A stretch of DNA of 64,000 nucleotides from Streptomyces caelestis. Lineage in GTDB: Bacteria; Actinomycetota; Actinomycetes; Streptomycetales; Streptomycetaceae. A program made the position numbers and the translations under genes. A model generated the notes under the pieces. It made no database searches. It was not told where the DNA came from and saw only the letters and a list, made by a program, of their open reading frames with translations. Shown piece by piece: positions 17,282 to 27,099 of this stretch; positions within the stretch are counted from its first letter, which is position 1; every line of letters starts with the position of its first letter. The stretch is from assembly GCF_001279005.1 (NCBI RefSeq), contig NZ_LGCN01000040.1:1-64000 (forward strand), written 5' to 3'.

Positions 17282-17781
17282 GACGGCACCGCCTTGACGC
17301 CGCCCACCGCGGAGGCCGGTCTCGGGGGCGGACTCAGCACGGCGGTCATCGCGCGGTGGAGGACGGCCCGCACGCGTTCCGCGGACAGGCCGAGCAGGGC
17401 CGCCGTCTGTTCCTCGGCGATCCCCTCGCGCAGCCGCAGCACCAGGACCAGGCGTTCCTGCGGGGAGAGCCGGGCCAGCAGGCCCGCCGGGCGGGCGCGG
17501 GGGCGGAGCAGGCCGCCGCGCCGGTGCCAGGCGCCGTTCGCGAAGCGGGTCGCCAGGCACTGGCGGGTGTGGGCGTAGGGGTCCTCGCCGTGCAGCCGGT
17601 CCCAGCTCGCGTACGTGCGGGCCAGCGCCAGGGTCAGCAGGCGCCGCGCGTGCGGGTTGTCGTCCGGGGTCTCGGCGGTGAGCAGGGTCGCGAGGTGCAG
17701 CAGCCGGGTGCCGGCGCCCGCGACGTACGCCTCGAACTCGCGGACGCGGAGGTCGTCCTGGGACGTGTGCCGTGGTCGCAC
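17278..17781 (-). CDS. Degenerate RNA polymerase sigma-70 family protein
   Basis: A 167-residue protein with a clear C-terminal sigma region 4 helix-turn-helix (LSPQERLVLVLRLREGIAEE, then TAALLGLSAERVRAVLHRA). The N-terminal 90 residues, where region 2 should be, keep only the general helical pattern and lack the usual aromatic DNA-melting residues. It may therefore not direct promoter opening by itself. The GTG at 17781 is chosen because GGAGG lies 5 bases upstream; an ATG 39 bases earlier is possible. A 17-bp palindrome sits just upstream and a coupled membrane peptide follows. Confidence 0.72.
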   Translation of the reverse strand: MRPRHTSQDDLRVREFEAYVAGAGTRLLHLATLLTAETPDDNPHARRLLTLALARTYASWDRLHGEDPYAHTRQCLATRFANGAWHRRGGLLRPRARPAGLLARLSPQERLVLVLRLREGIAEEQTAALLGLSAERVRAVLHRAMTAVLSPPPRPASAVGGVKAVPS

Positions 17782-17801
17782 CCTCGCCTCCCGCCGTCCC
17801 T

Positions 17802-17818
17802 GAGAGCCCTCGGCTCTC
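17802..17818. promoter_or_regulatory. Palindrome upstream of the sigma-like gene
   Basis: GAGAGCC and GGCTCTC form a perfect 7-bp inverted repeat with a 3-base spacer, 21 bases before the chosen GTG start. It could be an operator, or a hairpin in the 5' leader. Confidence 0.4.
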
Positions 17819-17924
17819 ATATCAGGCCAGAGTGCGCCCCCCGGTCAAGAGACGTGCACGCGCGATGCTCCGGTTTTTTCGCCCCCGCCGCCCCTCCCCG
17901 GTCCCGTCCCCCCGGGACCCCCGC

Positions 17925-18042
17925 TCCTCGGACGCCGGAGGGGCCGGTTTTCGCCGGGTGGGCCGGAATCAGCCCGTCCGGCGTTCGGGGACGGGGCCCG
18001 CTCAGGGCCGGAAGGGAGTCCGGGGAGCGCAGCCCCCGGAGA
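17925..18042. repeat. Streptomyces-type dispersed intergenic repeat
   Basis: The stretch between the sigma-like and MarR genes holds CAGCCCGTCCGGCGTTCGGG, then CCCGCTCAGGGCCGG and a run ending CAGCCCCCGG. This sequence type recurs between genes in many Streptomyces genomes (from memory), is self-complementary in parts, and does not encode a protein. It may act as a transcription terminator for both flanking genes. Confidence 0.5.
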
Positions 18043-18594
18043 TCAGGAGTCGGTCCGGTCCGGCGCGGACATCCGCGCCGACAGCGCGCCGTTGAAGCGC
18101 GTCAGGAGCGTGCAGAACGCCTCGCGCTCCTCGGGCGCCCACTCCTGCGTCAGCTCGGCCATCAACTGGCGCCGCGAGGAGCGCACCTCCTCCAGGCGCG
18201 ACTGCCCGCGCGGGGACAGCTGGAGCACGACCGCGCGCCCGTCCTCGGGGTGCGAGGTCCGCTTGACCAGGCCGGTGTCGACGAGCGGGGCGACCTGCCG
18301 GGTGACCGTCGAGGAGTCGATGCCCATGCTCGCGGCGAGCGCCTTGACGCCCATCGGGCCTTCCTTGTCGAGACGGTTGAGCAGCAGGTACGCGGCACGG
18401 TCCATCGAGTTGCGCACCTGGCCGACCCCGCCCAGACGCGTCTGTTCGGCACGGCGGGCGAACAACGCCACCTCGTGCTGCAGCGTGTCGAGGAGACCGG
18501 TGTCACCGACGGCCGTCAGGTCCGTCCTCATGTCCATCGACATATCAGGTGTTGTGGGCATGGCCGAGGGCTCACTTCGTGGAGGGCTGCTCAT
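18043..18594 (-). CDS. MarR family transcriptional regulator
   Basis: A 183-residue winged-helix regulator. An N-terminal dimerisation helix precedes the recognition helices (VKALAASMGIDSSTVTRQVA) and the wing (VKRTSHPEDGRAVVLQLS), followed by a C-terminal dimerisation helix. DGRAVVLQLSPRG is the MarR wing signature. It is divergent from threonine dehydratase with 111 bases between starts, so it may regulate that gene or respond to phenolic compounds as other MarR proteins do. TACCCT lies 8 bases before the ATG, suggesting a leaderless mRNA; a Met at residue 12 is an alternative start. Confidence 0.88.
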   Translation of the reverse strand: MSSPPRSEPSAMPTTPDMSMDMRTDLTAVGDTGLLDTLQHEVALFARRAEQTRLGGVGQVRNSMDRAAYLLLNRLDKEGPMGVKALAASMGIDSSTVTRQVAPLVDTGLVKRTSHPEDGRAVVLQLSPRGQSRLEEVRSSRRQLMAELTQEWAPEEREAFCTLLTRFNGALSARMSAPDRTDS

Positions 18595-18705
18595 CGGGGG
18601 ACAGGGTACGCGGCCGGACGGCGGCCCGTACCGGCGCTGCGCAAAGCCGAGTCCGCGGGTTGGTCACACCGGTCGCCTCCGCCGGCGAACTGCGATCCTG
18701 GAGCC

Positions 18706-19935
18706 ATGAGCTACAGCACGGCCGGATCCCTGCGGACCGTCACCCTCGACGATGTGCGCGGCGCCCGGAAGATGCTCGCGGGCGTGGCCCGGACGACCGC
18801 GCTGGAGAGCAGCAGGCACCTGTCCCGGCGGGTGGGCGCGCCGGTGCGCCTGAAGTGCGAGAACCTGCAGCGGACGGGGTCGTTCAAGCTGCGCGGCGCG
18901 TACGTGCGGATCGCCGGGCTGCTGCCCGAGGAGCGGGCCGCCGGGGTCGTCGCGGCGAGCGCCGGCAACCACGCGCAGGGTGTCGCGCTGGCGTCGTCGC
19001 TGCTCGGGGTGCGGTCCACGGTGTTCATGCCGAGGGGCGCCCCGCTGCCGAAGATCAGCGCCACCCGGGAGTACGGCGCCGAGGTGCGCCTGCAGGGCCA
19101 GGTGGTCGACGAGACGCTGGCCGCGGCGACGGAGTACGCGCACCGGACGGGCGCCGTGTTCATCCACCCCTTCGACCATCCGGACGTCATCGCGGGCCAG
19201 GGCACGGTGGGCCTGGAGATCCTGGAGCAGTGCCCCGAGGTGCGCACGATCGTCGTCGGGGTCGGCGGGGGCGGACTGGCCGCCGGGATCGCGGTCGCGG
19301 TGAAGGCGCTGCGGCCCGATGTGCGGATCGTCGGCGTGCAGGCGGCGGGCGCGGCGGCGTACCCGCCCTCGCTGGCGGCCGGGCGTCCGGTGCCGGTGCG
19401 CGACCCGGCGACGATGGCCGACGGGGTCAGGGTGGGGCGCCCCGGCGACGTGCCGTTCGGGATCGTCGGCGAGTTGGTGGACGAGGTGTGCACGGTCACC
19501 GAGGACGAGCTGTCGGCCGCGCTGCTGCTGTGCCTGGAGCGGGCCAAGCTGGTCGTCGAGCCGGCCGGGGCGAGCCCGGTCGCGGCGCTGCTGAGCCGGC
19601 CCGGCGCCTTCGAGGGACCGGTCGTCGCGGTGCTGTCCGGCGGCAACGTGGACCCGGTGCTGATGGAGCGGGTGCTGCGGCACGGCATGGCCGCGCAGGG
19701 CCGCTACCTGGCCGTGCGACTGCGCCTGACGGACCGGCCGGGCGCCCTGGCCTCGCTCCTGGGGGCGTTGTCGGCGGCCGACGCCAACGTCCTCGACGTG
19801 AGCCACGTACGGACCGACCCGCGGCTCGGGCTCACGGAGGCGGAGGTCGAACTGCACCTGGAGACCAAGGGCCCGGAGCACTGCGCGGAGGTCGGACGGG
19901 CCCTGCGCGAGGCGGGTTACACGGTCATGGACTGA
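18706..19935 (+). CDS. ilvA: Threonine dehydratase (deaminase) with C-terminal ACT domain
   Basis: Converts L-threonine to 2-oxobutyrate and ammonia, feeding isoleucine synthesis. The protein is 409 residues. The PLP lysine is Lys61 in TGSFKLRGAY, with the phosphate-binding glycines in VGVGGGGLAAGIA and the substrate loop SAGNHAQG. A single ACT-type regulatory domain (about 330-409, RLRLTDRPGALASLLGAL) follows the catalytic domain. This is the short form, unlike the 510-residue E. coli IlvA with a double regulatory domain. It may therefore be a catabolic (TdcB-like) enzyme, and the symbol is a best guess. The ATG has GGAG 2 bases upstream, which is tight. Confidence 0.9.
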   Translation: MSYSTAGSLRTVTLDDVRGARKMLAGVARTTALESSRHLSRRVGAPVRLKCENLQRTGSFKLRGAYVRIAGLLPEERAAGVVAASAGNHAQGVALASSLLGVRSTVFMPRGAPLPKISATREYGAEVRLQGQVVDETLAAATEYAHRTGAVFIHPFDHPDVIAGQGTVGLEILEQCPEVRTIVVGVGGGGLAAGIAVAVKALRPDVRIVGVQAAGAAAYPPSLAAGRPVPVRDPATMADGVRVGRPGDVPFGIVGELVDEVCTVTEDELSAALLLCLERAKLVVEPAGASPVAALLSRPGAFEGPVVAVLSGGNVDPVLMERVLRHGMAAQGRYLAVRLRLTDRPGALASLLGALSAADANVLDVSHVRTDPRLGLTEAEVELHLETKGPEHCAEVGRALREAGYTVMD

Positions 19936-19977
19936 CGGCCGACGGAGCGTCACTCCTTCGGGCGAGTCCATGGTGAT

Positions 19978-20004
19978 ACGCGATACATCGCGTTATGGTG
20001 TATC
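19978..20004. promoter_or_regulatory. Nested palindromes upstream of the drug-exporter operon
   Basis: ACGCGATACATCGCGT at 19978-19993 consists of 7-bp inverted arms around a central AC. Outside it, GATAC at 19975-19979 and GTATC at 20000-20004 are also complementary. TATGGT at 19995-20000 could be a -10 box. The arrangement is that of a repressor operator overlapping a promoter. No regulator gene adjoins the operon, so the cognate factor must be encoded elsewhere. Confidence 0.55.
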
Positions 20005-20113
20005 TCGTCGCCGGGTGCTCCACCACACGCCCCGCCGCCCGGCGGAAAACCTCAGCACACCACAGCGCGCGAACCTAGGCTTTCCGAAGAATCACGACGA
20101 CGTGGAGACTCAT

Positions 20114-21109
20114 ATGCCAGGCGCCATCTATGCCGAAGGTCTGGTCAAGACCTTCGGGAACGTCAGGGCACTGGACGGCGTCGACCTCGAAGTCCCCGAG
20201 GGCACCGTCCTGGGCCTGCTCGGGCCGAACGGCGCGGGCAAGACCACCACCGTCCGCTGCCTGACCACCCTGCTGCGGCCCGACAGCGGCAAGGCCGTCG
20301 TCGCCGGCCTCGACGTGCTGAGGCAGCCCGACGCCGTGCGCCGCTCCATCGGCCTGTCCGGCCAGTTCGCCGCCGTCGACGAGTACCTGACCGGCCGCGA
20401 GAACCTGCAGATGGTCGGCCGGCTCTACCAGATGAGGGCGAAGGCGGCGAGGGCCCGCGCGGACGAGCTGCTGGAGCAGTTCCACCTCGCGGACGCCGCC
20501 GACCGCACCGCCAAGACCTACTCCGGAGGCATGCGCCGCCGCCTCGACCTCGCCGCCGCCCTGGTCGTCTCGCCGCCCGTGATGTTCATGGACGAGCCGA
20601 CGACCGGCCTCGACCCGCGCAACCGCCAGCAGCTGTGGGAGGTGATCAAACAGCTCGTCTCCGGCGGTACGACGCTGCTGCTCACCACCCAGTACCTGGA
20701 GGAGGCCGACCACCTGGCCCACGACATCGCGGTCGTCGACCACGGCCGGGTCATCGCCCAGGGCACCTCCGACCAGCTCAAGGCCCGTACCGGCGGCGAA
20801 CGCGTCGAGGTCGTGGTGCACGACCGCGAGGACATCCGGGCCGCGTCCGCCCTCCTCGACAAGTACCGCCTGCGCGGCGTCGGCCAGGGCGACACCACGG
20901 TCGAGGACCACATGCGCAAGATCACCACACCGGTCTCCGGCGGCGCGAAGCTCCTCGCCGAGATCATCCGCGACCTCGACACCGACGGCATCGAGATCGA
21001 CGACATCGGTCTGCGCCGCCCCACCCTCGACGACGTCTTCCTCTCCCTCACCGGCCGTGTCGCGGAGTCCGGGGACGAGGCCGAGGACACCAAGGAGACC
21101 GCGAAATGA
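20114..21109 (+). CDS. ABC-type drug exporter ATP-binding protein (DrrA family)
   Basis: A 331-residue ATPase of the daunorubicin-resistance type, powering efflux by the next gene product. Walker A is GPNGAGKTT, the signature is YSGGMRRRLDLA, Walker B is PPVMFMDEPTTGLD, and the switch region is LLTTQYLEEAD. YSGGMRRRLD and QYLEEAD are diagnostic of DrrA-like exporters. The C-terminal 90 residues form the DrrA-specific extension (RRPTLDDVFLSLTG). GGAG lies 6 bases before the ATG; an upstream in-frame extension overlaps the palindromic operator and is rejected. The stop overlaps the permease start (ATGA). Confidence 0.93.
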   Translation: MPGAIYAEGLVKTFGNVRALDGVDLEVPEGTVLGLLGPNGAGKTTTVRCLTTLLRPDSGKAVVAGLDVLRQPDAVRRSIGLSGQFAAVDEYLTGRENLQMVGRLYQMRAKAARARADELLEQFHLADAADRTAKTYSGGMRRRLDLAAALVVSPPVMFMDEPTTGLDPRNRQQLWEVIKQLVSGGTTLLLTTQYLEEADHLAHDIAVVDHGRVIAQGTSDQLKARTGGERVEVVVHDREDIRAASALLDKYRLRGVGQGDTTVEDHMRKITTPVSGGAKLLAEIIRDLDTDGIEIDDIGLRRPTLDDVFLSLTGRVAESGDEAEDTKETAK

Positions 21110-21957
21110 GCGCCGCCACCGACACCGTCCGGGCCACGGCCCCCGGCAACCCCATCGGCCGGTCGATCCGGGACTCCCTGGTTATCACCCGGCGGAACCT
21201 GATTCGGATGAGCCGGATTCCCGAGATGCTGATCTTCGGGCTCATCCAGCCGATCATGTTCGTGGTGCTGTTTACGTACGTCTTCGGCGGCTCGATCAGA
21301 GTCGGCGGTTCGCTCTCGCCACAGGACTACCGTGAGTTCCTGATGGCGGGCATCTTCGCCCAGACCGTCACGTTCGCCACGGCGGGCGCGGGCGCGGGCA
21401 TCGCCGACGATATGCACAAGGGTCTCGTCGACCGTTTCCGCTCGCTGCCCATGGCGCGCGGCGCGGTGCTGACCGGGCGCACACTCGCCGACTTGGTGCA
21501 GACCGCGTTCACTCTGGTCGTCCTCGCAGGCGTCGCGCTCCTCATCGGCTGGCGCGTCCACGAGGACTTCGGCAAAGTCCTGGCCGGGTTCGGTCTGCTG
21601 CTCCTGCTCGGGTACGCGTTCTCCTGGATCGGCGCCCTCATCGGCCTGTCCGTCCGAACCCCGGAAGCGGCCACGTCCGGCGGGCTGATCTGGCTCTTCC
21701 CGCTCACGTTCATCTCGAACGCCTTCGTGGACTCCAACAACCTGCCAACGGTCTTCCGACATATCGCCGAGTGGAATCCGTTCAGCACCACCGTCCAGGC
21801 GTGCCGAGAGCTCTTCGGTAATCTGCCACCCGGCTTCAGAACTCCGGACGCCTGGCCGATGCAGCACCCGGTACTCGCGTCCGTCCTGTGGTCGCTGCTG
21901 ATCCTGACGGCCTTCCGCACGCTCGCCGTGCGCAAGTACCGCTCGGCGGCCGCATGA
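21106..21957 (+). CDS. ABC-2 type drug exporter permease (DrrB family)
   Basis: A 283-residue membrane protein with six predicted helices (about 40-62, 78-98, 122-150, 158-180, 190-208, 250-272). It starts within the stop of the ATPase gene (ATGA), so the two subunits are translationally coupled. The block LVDRFRSLPMARGAVLTGRT is typical of DrrB/ABC-2 exporters. Together the pair should export a hydrophobic antibiotic or toxin. No biosynthetic genes are near, so the natural substrate is unknown. A hairpin terminator follows. Confidence 0.9.
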   Translation: MSAATDTVRATAPGNPIGRSIRDSLVITRRNLIRMSRIPEMLIFGLIQPIMFVVLFTYVFGGSIRVGGSLSPQDYREFLMAGIFAQTVTFATAGAGAGIADDMHKGLVDRFRSLPMARGAVLTGRTLADLVQTAFTLVVLAGVALLIGWRVHEDFGKVLAGFGLLLLLGYAFSWIGALIGLSVRTPEAATSGGLIWLFPLTFISNAFVDSNNLPTVFRHIAEWNPFSTTVQACRELFGNLPPGFRTPDAWPMQHPVLASVLWSLLILTAFRTLAVRKYRSAAA

Positions 21958-21961
21958 CGAA

Positions 21962-21991
21962 GCCCCCGGCGCCGCACAGGGTGCCGGGGGC
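21962..21991. terminator. Terminator between the exporter permease and greA
   Basis: GCCCCCGGC pairs with GCCGGGGGC across a 12-base loop, starting 5 bases after the permease stop and lying before the convergent greA stop. It probably works in both directions. Confidence 0.65.
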
Positions 21992-22015
21992 CCGTCGGGG
22001 TCTCGCGGGGGCGGG

Positions 22016-22513
22016 TCAGCCGGTGTACGGCTTCGCCTCCAGGATCTTCACCGAGGCCTTCCTGCCGTTCGGCAGCTCGTACTCCGCGTCCTCGCCGACC
22101 TTGTGGCCGATGACGCCCGAGCCGAGCGGGGACTGCGGCGAGTAGGTCTCGATGTCGGTGCTCGCGTACTCGCGGGAGGCGAGCAGGAAGGACAGCGTGT
22201 CGTCCTCGTCACCGTCGAAGGCGATCGTCACGACCATGCCGGGCGCCACGACACCGTCGGCCGCCGGGGCCTCGCCGACCTTGGCGTTCTCGAGGAGCTG
22301 GGTGAGCTGGCGCACACGGAGCTCCTGCTTGCCCTGCTCCTCCTTGGCCGCGTGGTACCCGCCGTTCTCCCGCAGGTCGCCCTCCTCGCGCGCGGCGGCG
22401 ATCTTGGCGGCGATCTCCGTGCGCGCGGGACCAGTAAGGTACGCAAGCTCGTCCTTGAGCTTGTTGTACGCCTCCTGGGTCAGCCAGGTGACGTTCTCGC
22501 TGGTCTGGGTCAC
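22016..22513 (-). CDS. greA: Transcription elongation factor GreA
   Basis: Reactivates backtracked RNA polymerase by stimulating transcript cleavage. The 165-residue protein has the N-terminal antiparallel coiled coil with the acidic tip that enters the secondary channel (REEGDLRENGGYHAAKEEQG, about residues 39-58) and the C-terminal FKBP-like domain (about 85-165) with the motif SPLGSGVIGHKVGE. The GTG start is chosen because GAGGAG lies 5 bases upstream; an in-frame ATG 36 bases further up lacks this. The gene is monocistronic and convergent with the drug exporter. Confidence 0.95.
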   Translation of the reverse strand: MTQTSENVTWLTQEAYNKLKDELAYLTGPARTEIAAKIAAAREEGDLRENGGYHAAKEEQGKQELRVRQLTQLLENAKVGEAPAADGVVAPGMVVTIAFDGDEDDTLSFLLASREYASTDIETYSPQSPLGSGVIGHKVGEDAEYELPNGRKASVKILEAKPYTG

Positions 22514-22682
22514 AGGTGCTCCTCGTAGGTACTGGGAAATACAAAGCATCGCCCTACCCAGAAGGATGTTCCTCCATGGATGGGCGAAACCACGAGCCTA
22601 ACAATTGAGTGCCCGTAGGGGGAGGACATAAGCCACCGGACTCATGTCAGCGCAGGTCAGTGGCGAGGTATTCCCCGTGGCG

Positions 22683-23081
22683 TCAGTCCGCGTGGCAGCC
22701 GACGAGCTCGGCCGAGGTGGGCCGGGAGGTGGTGCGGAGCGTGACGACCTCGTCGATGCGCGTGGCGTCCTCGTCGAAGCGGAAGTCGGCGCGGCCCACC
22801 TCGGCGCCGTCCTCGGACTGGGAGCGGACCGTGCAGTAGCCGGTGGCCCCCGCGTCCTTGTGCACCTCCAGGTGCACCTTCACGGAGTCCTCGGCGGTGT
22901 CGAAACCGATCATCTCGGCGCTGATCTCGTTCTGGGCCACGTAGTAGTAGCCGAACCAGCCGATCAGCCCGAGCATCAGCACCGACAGCACGGCGCCGAC
23001 GACCTTGAGGGTGCGGTCGGCACGCTCGTCCGAGGAGCGGCCGTAACGGCCCTCGGGCGGCCGCGTGCTCGACGTACTCAT
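22683..23081 (-). CDS. DUF4307 domain membrane protein
   Basis: A 132-residue type II membrane protein conserved in actinobacteria next to mca. A polar, Arg-rich N-terminus (1-24) is followed by one helix (about 26-46, VVGAVLSVLMLGLIGWFGYY) and a beta-rich extracytoplasmic domain containing two cysteines (in GYCTVRSQ and LVGCHAD) that could form a disulfide. The function is unknown. GGAGACG lies before the ATG. The gene is divergent from mca with 148 bases between, holding TATAGA/TATAGT-like -10 sequences on both strands. Confidence 0.87.
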   Translation of the reverse strand: MSTSSTRPPEGRYGRSSDERADRTLKVVGAVLSVLMLGLIGWFGYYYVAQNEISAEMIGFDTAEDSVKVHLEVHKDAGATGYCTVRSQSEDGAEVGRADFRFDEDATRIDEVVTLRTTSRPTSAELVGCHAD

Positions 23082-23229
23082 GATCGTCTCCTCGGCAGGA
23101 GGGGATCGGCGCCCCTGGCGGGCCCCGAAGCGGAAAACCCCGGAATTATTCGTCCCCCGATTCGGTCACTATAGAAGCCTGCGACTGCGCCGCCGCACTG
23201 AGGGCGCCTACCGACTTGAGGATTGAGTC

Positions 23230-24111
23230 TTGACTGACCAGCTGCGACTGATGGCCGTGCACGCCCACCCCGACGACGAGTCGAGCAAGGGCGCGGCCAC
23301 CATGGCGAAGTACGTGTCCGAGGGGGTGGACGTGCTGGTGGTGACCTGCACGGGCGGGGAGCGCGGCTCCATCCTCAACCCGAAACTGCAGGGCGACGCG
23401 TACATCGAGGAGAACATCCACGAGGTGCGCAAGAAGGAGATGGACGAGGCCCGGGAGATCCTGGGGGTGAAGCAGGAGTGGCTCGGGTTCGTCGACTCCG
23501 GGCTGCCCGAGGGCGACCCGCTGCCGCCGCTGCCGGAGGGCTGCTTCGCCCTGGAGGACGTCGACAAGGCGGCCGGTGAGCTGGTCCGCAGGATCCGCGC
23601 GTTCCGCCCCCAGGTGATCACCACCTACGACGAGAACGGCGGCTACCCGCACCCCGACCACATCATGACCCACAAGATCACGATGGTGGCGTTCGAGGGC
23701 GCGGCGGACGTCGAGAAGTACCCGGAGGGCGAGTACGGCCCGGCGTACCAGCCGCTGAAGGTGTACTACAACCAGGGGTTCAACCGCCCCCGCACCGAGG
23801 CGCTGCACCGGGCGATGCTGGACCGCGGCCTGGAGTCGCCGTACGGGGACTGGCTGAAGCGCTGGAGCGAGTTCGAGCGCAAGGAGCGCACGCTCACCAC
23901 GCATGTGCCGTGCGCCGACTTCTTCGAGATCCGCGACAAGGCGCTGATCGCGCACGCGACGCAGATCGACCCCGACGGGGGCTGGTTCCGGGTGCCGATG
24001 GACCTCCAGCGGGAGGTCTGGCCGACGGAGGAGTACGAGCTCGCGAAGTCCCTCGTCGACACCTCCCTCCCCGAGGACGACCTCTTCGCGGGCATCCGGG
24101 ACAATGCCTGA
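23230..24111 (+). CDS. mca: Mycothiol S-conjugate amidase
   Basis: Cleaves mycothiol conjugates of electrophiles and antibiotics to a mercapturic acid, which is exported, and GlcN-Ins, which is recycled. It is a key detoxification step in actinobacteria. The protein has 293 residues. Zinc-site motifs of the LmbE/PIG-L fold are intact: AHPDDE at residues 12-17 and HPDH at 141-144. Mca-typical blocks include VTCTGGERGSILNP and YDENGGYPHPDH. The start is a TTG at 23230 with GAGG about 9 bases upstream; the N-terminus MTDQLRLMAVHAHPDDES fits the family. MshB, the deacetylase paralogue, is less likely given the length and these motifs. The downstream small membrane gene overlaps the stop. Confidence 0.95.
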   Translation: MTDQLRLMAVHAHPDDESSKGAATMAKYVSEGVDVLVVTCTGGERGSILNPKLQGDAYIEENIHEVRKKEMDEAREILGVKQEWLGFVDSGLPEGDPLPPLPEGCFALEDVDKAAGELVRRIRAFRPQVITTYDENGGYPHPDHIMTHKITMVAFEGAADVEKYPEGEYGPAYQPLKVYYNQGFNRPRTEALHRAMLDRGLESPYGDWLKRWSEFERKERTLTTHVPCADFFEIRDKALIAHATQIDPDGGWFRVPMDLQREVWPTEEYELAKSLVDTSLPEDDLFAGIRDNA

Positions 24112-24352
24112 CATGAGCGCAAGCGCAAGCCTGGCATTGACCCACCTGGTCCCCCTCGCCAAGGAACTCGACGAGGACAAGGTCACCCCCGGTGTCCTCG
24201 GTTTCATCGTCTTCGCGGTGATGGCTCTGGCGGTGTGGGCCCTGATGAAGTCCATGAACCGCCACATGGGCCGCGTGGACTTCCCGGAGGACTCCGAGGG
24301 GGCCGGGGCCGAGAAGACGGAGGCGGCGGGCGCCGCCGAGAATCGGGGCTGA
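24104..24352 (+). CDS. Small membrane protein downstream of mca
   Basis: An 82-residue protein with one membrane helix (about 29-48, GVLGFIVFAVMALAVWALMK) between a short polar N-terminus and an acidic, Ala/Glu-rich tail. The ATG at 24104 overlaps the end of mca by 8 bases; ATG 24113, two bases after the mca stop, is an equally good start. The coupling suggests co-expression with mca. From memory a similar small protein follows mca in other Streptomyces. The function is unknown. Confidence 0.75.
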   Translation: MPDMSASASLALTHLVPLAKELDEDKVTPGVLGFIVFAVMALAVWALMKSMNRHMGRVDFPEDSEGAGAEKTEAAGAAENRG

Positions 24353-24371
24353 GCCCGCGTCGACCGCGGGC
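24353..24371 (+). terminator. Hairpin after the mca operon
   Basis: GCCCGCG and CGCGGGC form a 7-bp stem with a TCGAC loop, immediately after the stop of the small membrane protein gene. Confidence 0.55.
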
Positions 24372-24436
24372 GGTCGTGCCTTCCCCGGCGCCTCAAGGGC
24401 CCGGGGGAGGCACCCCGCGAGCGCCGGGCCGCGCGG
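24368..24436. repeat. Dispersed repeat, copy 1 (sister of the insert in the PfkB gene)
   Basis: Two blocks occur here without interruption. Block A (24368 to about 24416) begins GGGCGGTCGTGCCTTCCCCG. Block B (about 24413-24436) contains GCGCCGGGCCGCGCG. The same two blocks occur at 42529-42577 and 42659-42681 inside the PfkB kinase gene, there separated by about 80 bases. Each block A carries the self-complementary pair CCCC/GGGG around an AAGGGCC core. Confidence 0.6.
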
Positions 24437-24480
24437 ACGGTCCGGTCCACGGTGGCGCCGGGCGCCGGCTGCGGCTGGTC

Positions 24481-24551
24481 GTGCCCACCCGCCCCCCGTT
24501 GCCCGAAAGGCAGGGGAGGCGCCCCCATCGCCCTGCGGAACGGGTGGGCAC
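24481..24551. repeat. Long-range inverted repeat in a non-coding stretch
   Basis: GTGCCCACCCG at 24481-24491 is the exact complement of CGGGTGGGCAC at 24541-24551, enclosing a GC-rich 49-base loop with its own pairing potential. The type resembles GTGGGCAC-containing intergenic elements seen widely in Streptomyces (from memory). With the repeat just upstream it makes up most of the non-coding stretch between mca and the thioredoxin-domain gene. Confidence 0.5.
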
Positions 24552-24577
24552 AGCCACCGGCCGGTGACCAGTGCGGC

Positions 24578-24781
24578 CTACGCCTTCCCGGTCACCGGTA
24601 CTCCCATCACCTCCCGGGCGTGGCGGCTCGGGACCATGCCCAGGTTCCAGGCCTGCCAGCCCGCCTCCAGGCTGACGCCCCGCTCCAGGAGGAGCGGGTA
24701 CACCTCCACGCAGTCGGCCAGTCTCCCGTCACGCGAGGCGTGGCCGGCCCGGCCCAGCTGGGACAGCTCCTCCCGCGCCAC
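24578..24781 (-). CDS. Possible small protein, uncertain
   Basis: A 67-residue reading frame starting at a GTG with GGAGG about 11 bases upstream. The product is not repetitive and has balanced composition for this GC content ([35 protein letters not shown]), with the G/C preference at third positions seen in real genes here. No family is recognised. It is divergent from the thioredoxin-domain gene (152 bases). It could be a genuine small gene or the remnant of a longer one. Confidence 0.35.
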   Translation of the reverse strand: MAREELSQLGRAGHASRDGRLADCVEVYPLLLERGVSLEAGWQAWNLGMVPSRHAREVMGVPVTGKA

Positions 24782-24933
24782 CGCCGTACCGACCTCCGTG
24801 CCGCCCGGCGCCGCGTACGGCAGCCGTCGCGGGCCCGGTGACGGCGGTGTCCGCCGCCGCCGGTTCGCGCCGGTCCGGGGCGGCGGACGATCGCCTGCCC
24901 GCCTCCGCGGCCCGGGTGCGGGAGGATGGGGGC

Positions 24934-26967
<2,034 letters not shown>

Positions 26968-26981
26968 ACCGGCGGCCGTAC

Positions 26982-27015
26982 CCGGCCGCCCGTCGTGCCC
27001 GGCCGCCCGTCGTGC
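26982..27015. repeat. Tandem duplication of a 17-bp unit
   Basis: CCGGCCGCCCGTCGTGC occurs twice head to tail (26982-26998 and 26999-27015), just after the thioredoxin-domain gene stop. A third partial copy (CCGGA) follows. It probably arose by replication slippage. Confidence 0.75.
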
Positions 27016-27099
27016 CCGGACGAGAACCGCGACGGCACGGCCCGCGGCAGGGAGGACCCGACGGCGCGCCGGGCGTCCCGCGGGGGCGCGGGGCCGTCG

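Noticed and set aside
26982..27015. CRISPR-like repeat
   Set aside because: There are only two adjoining copies, without spacers or cas genes.
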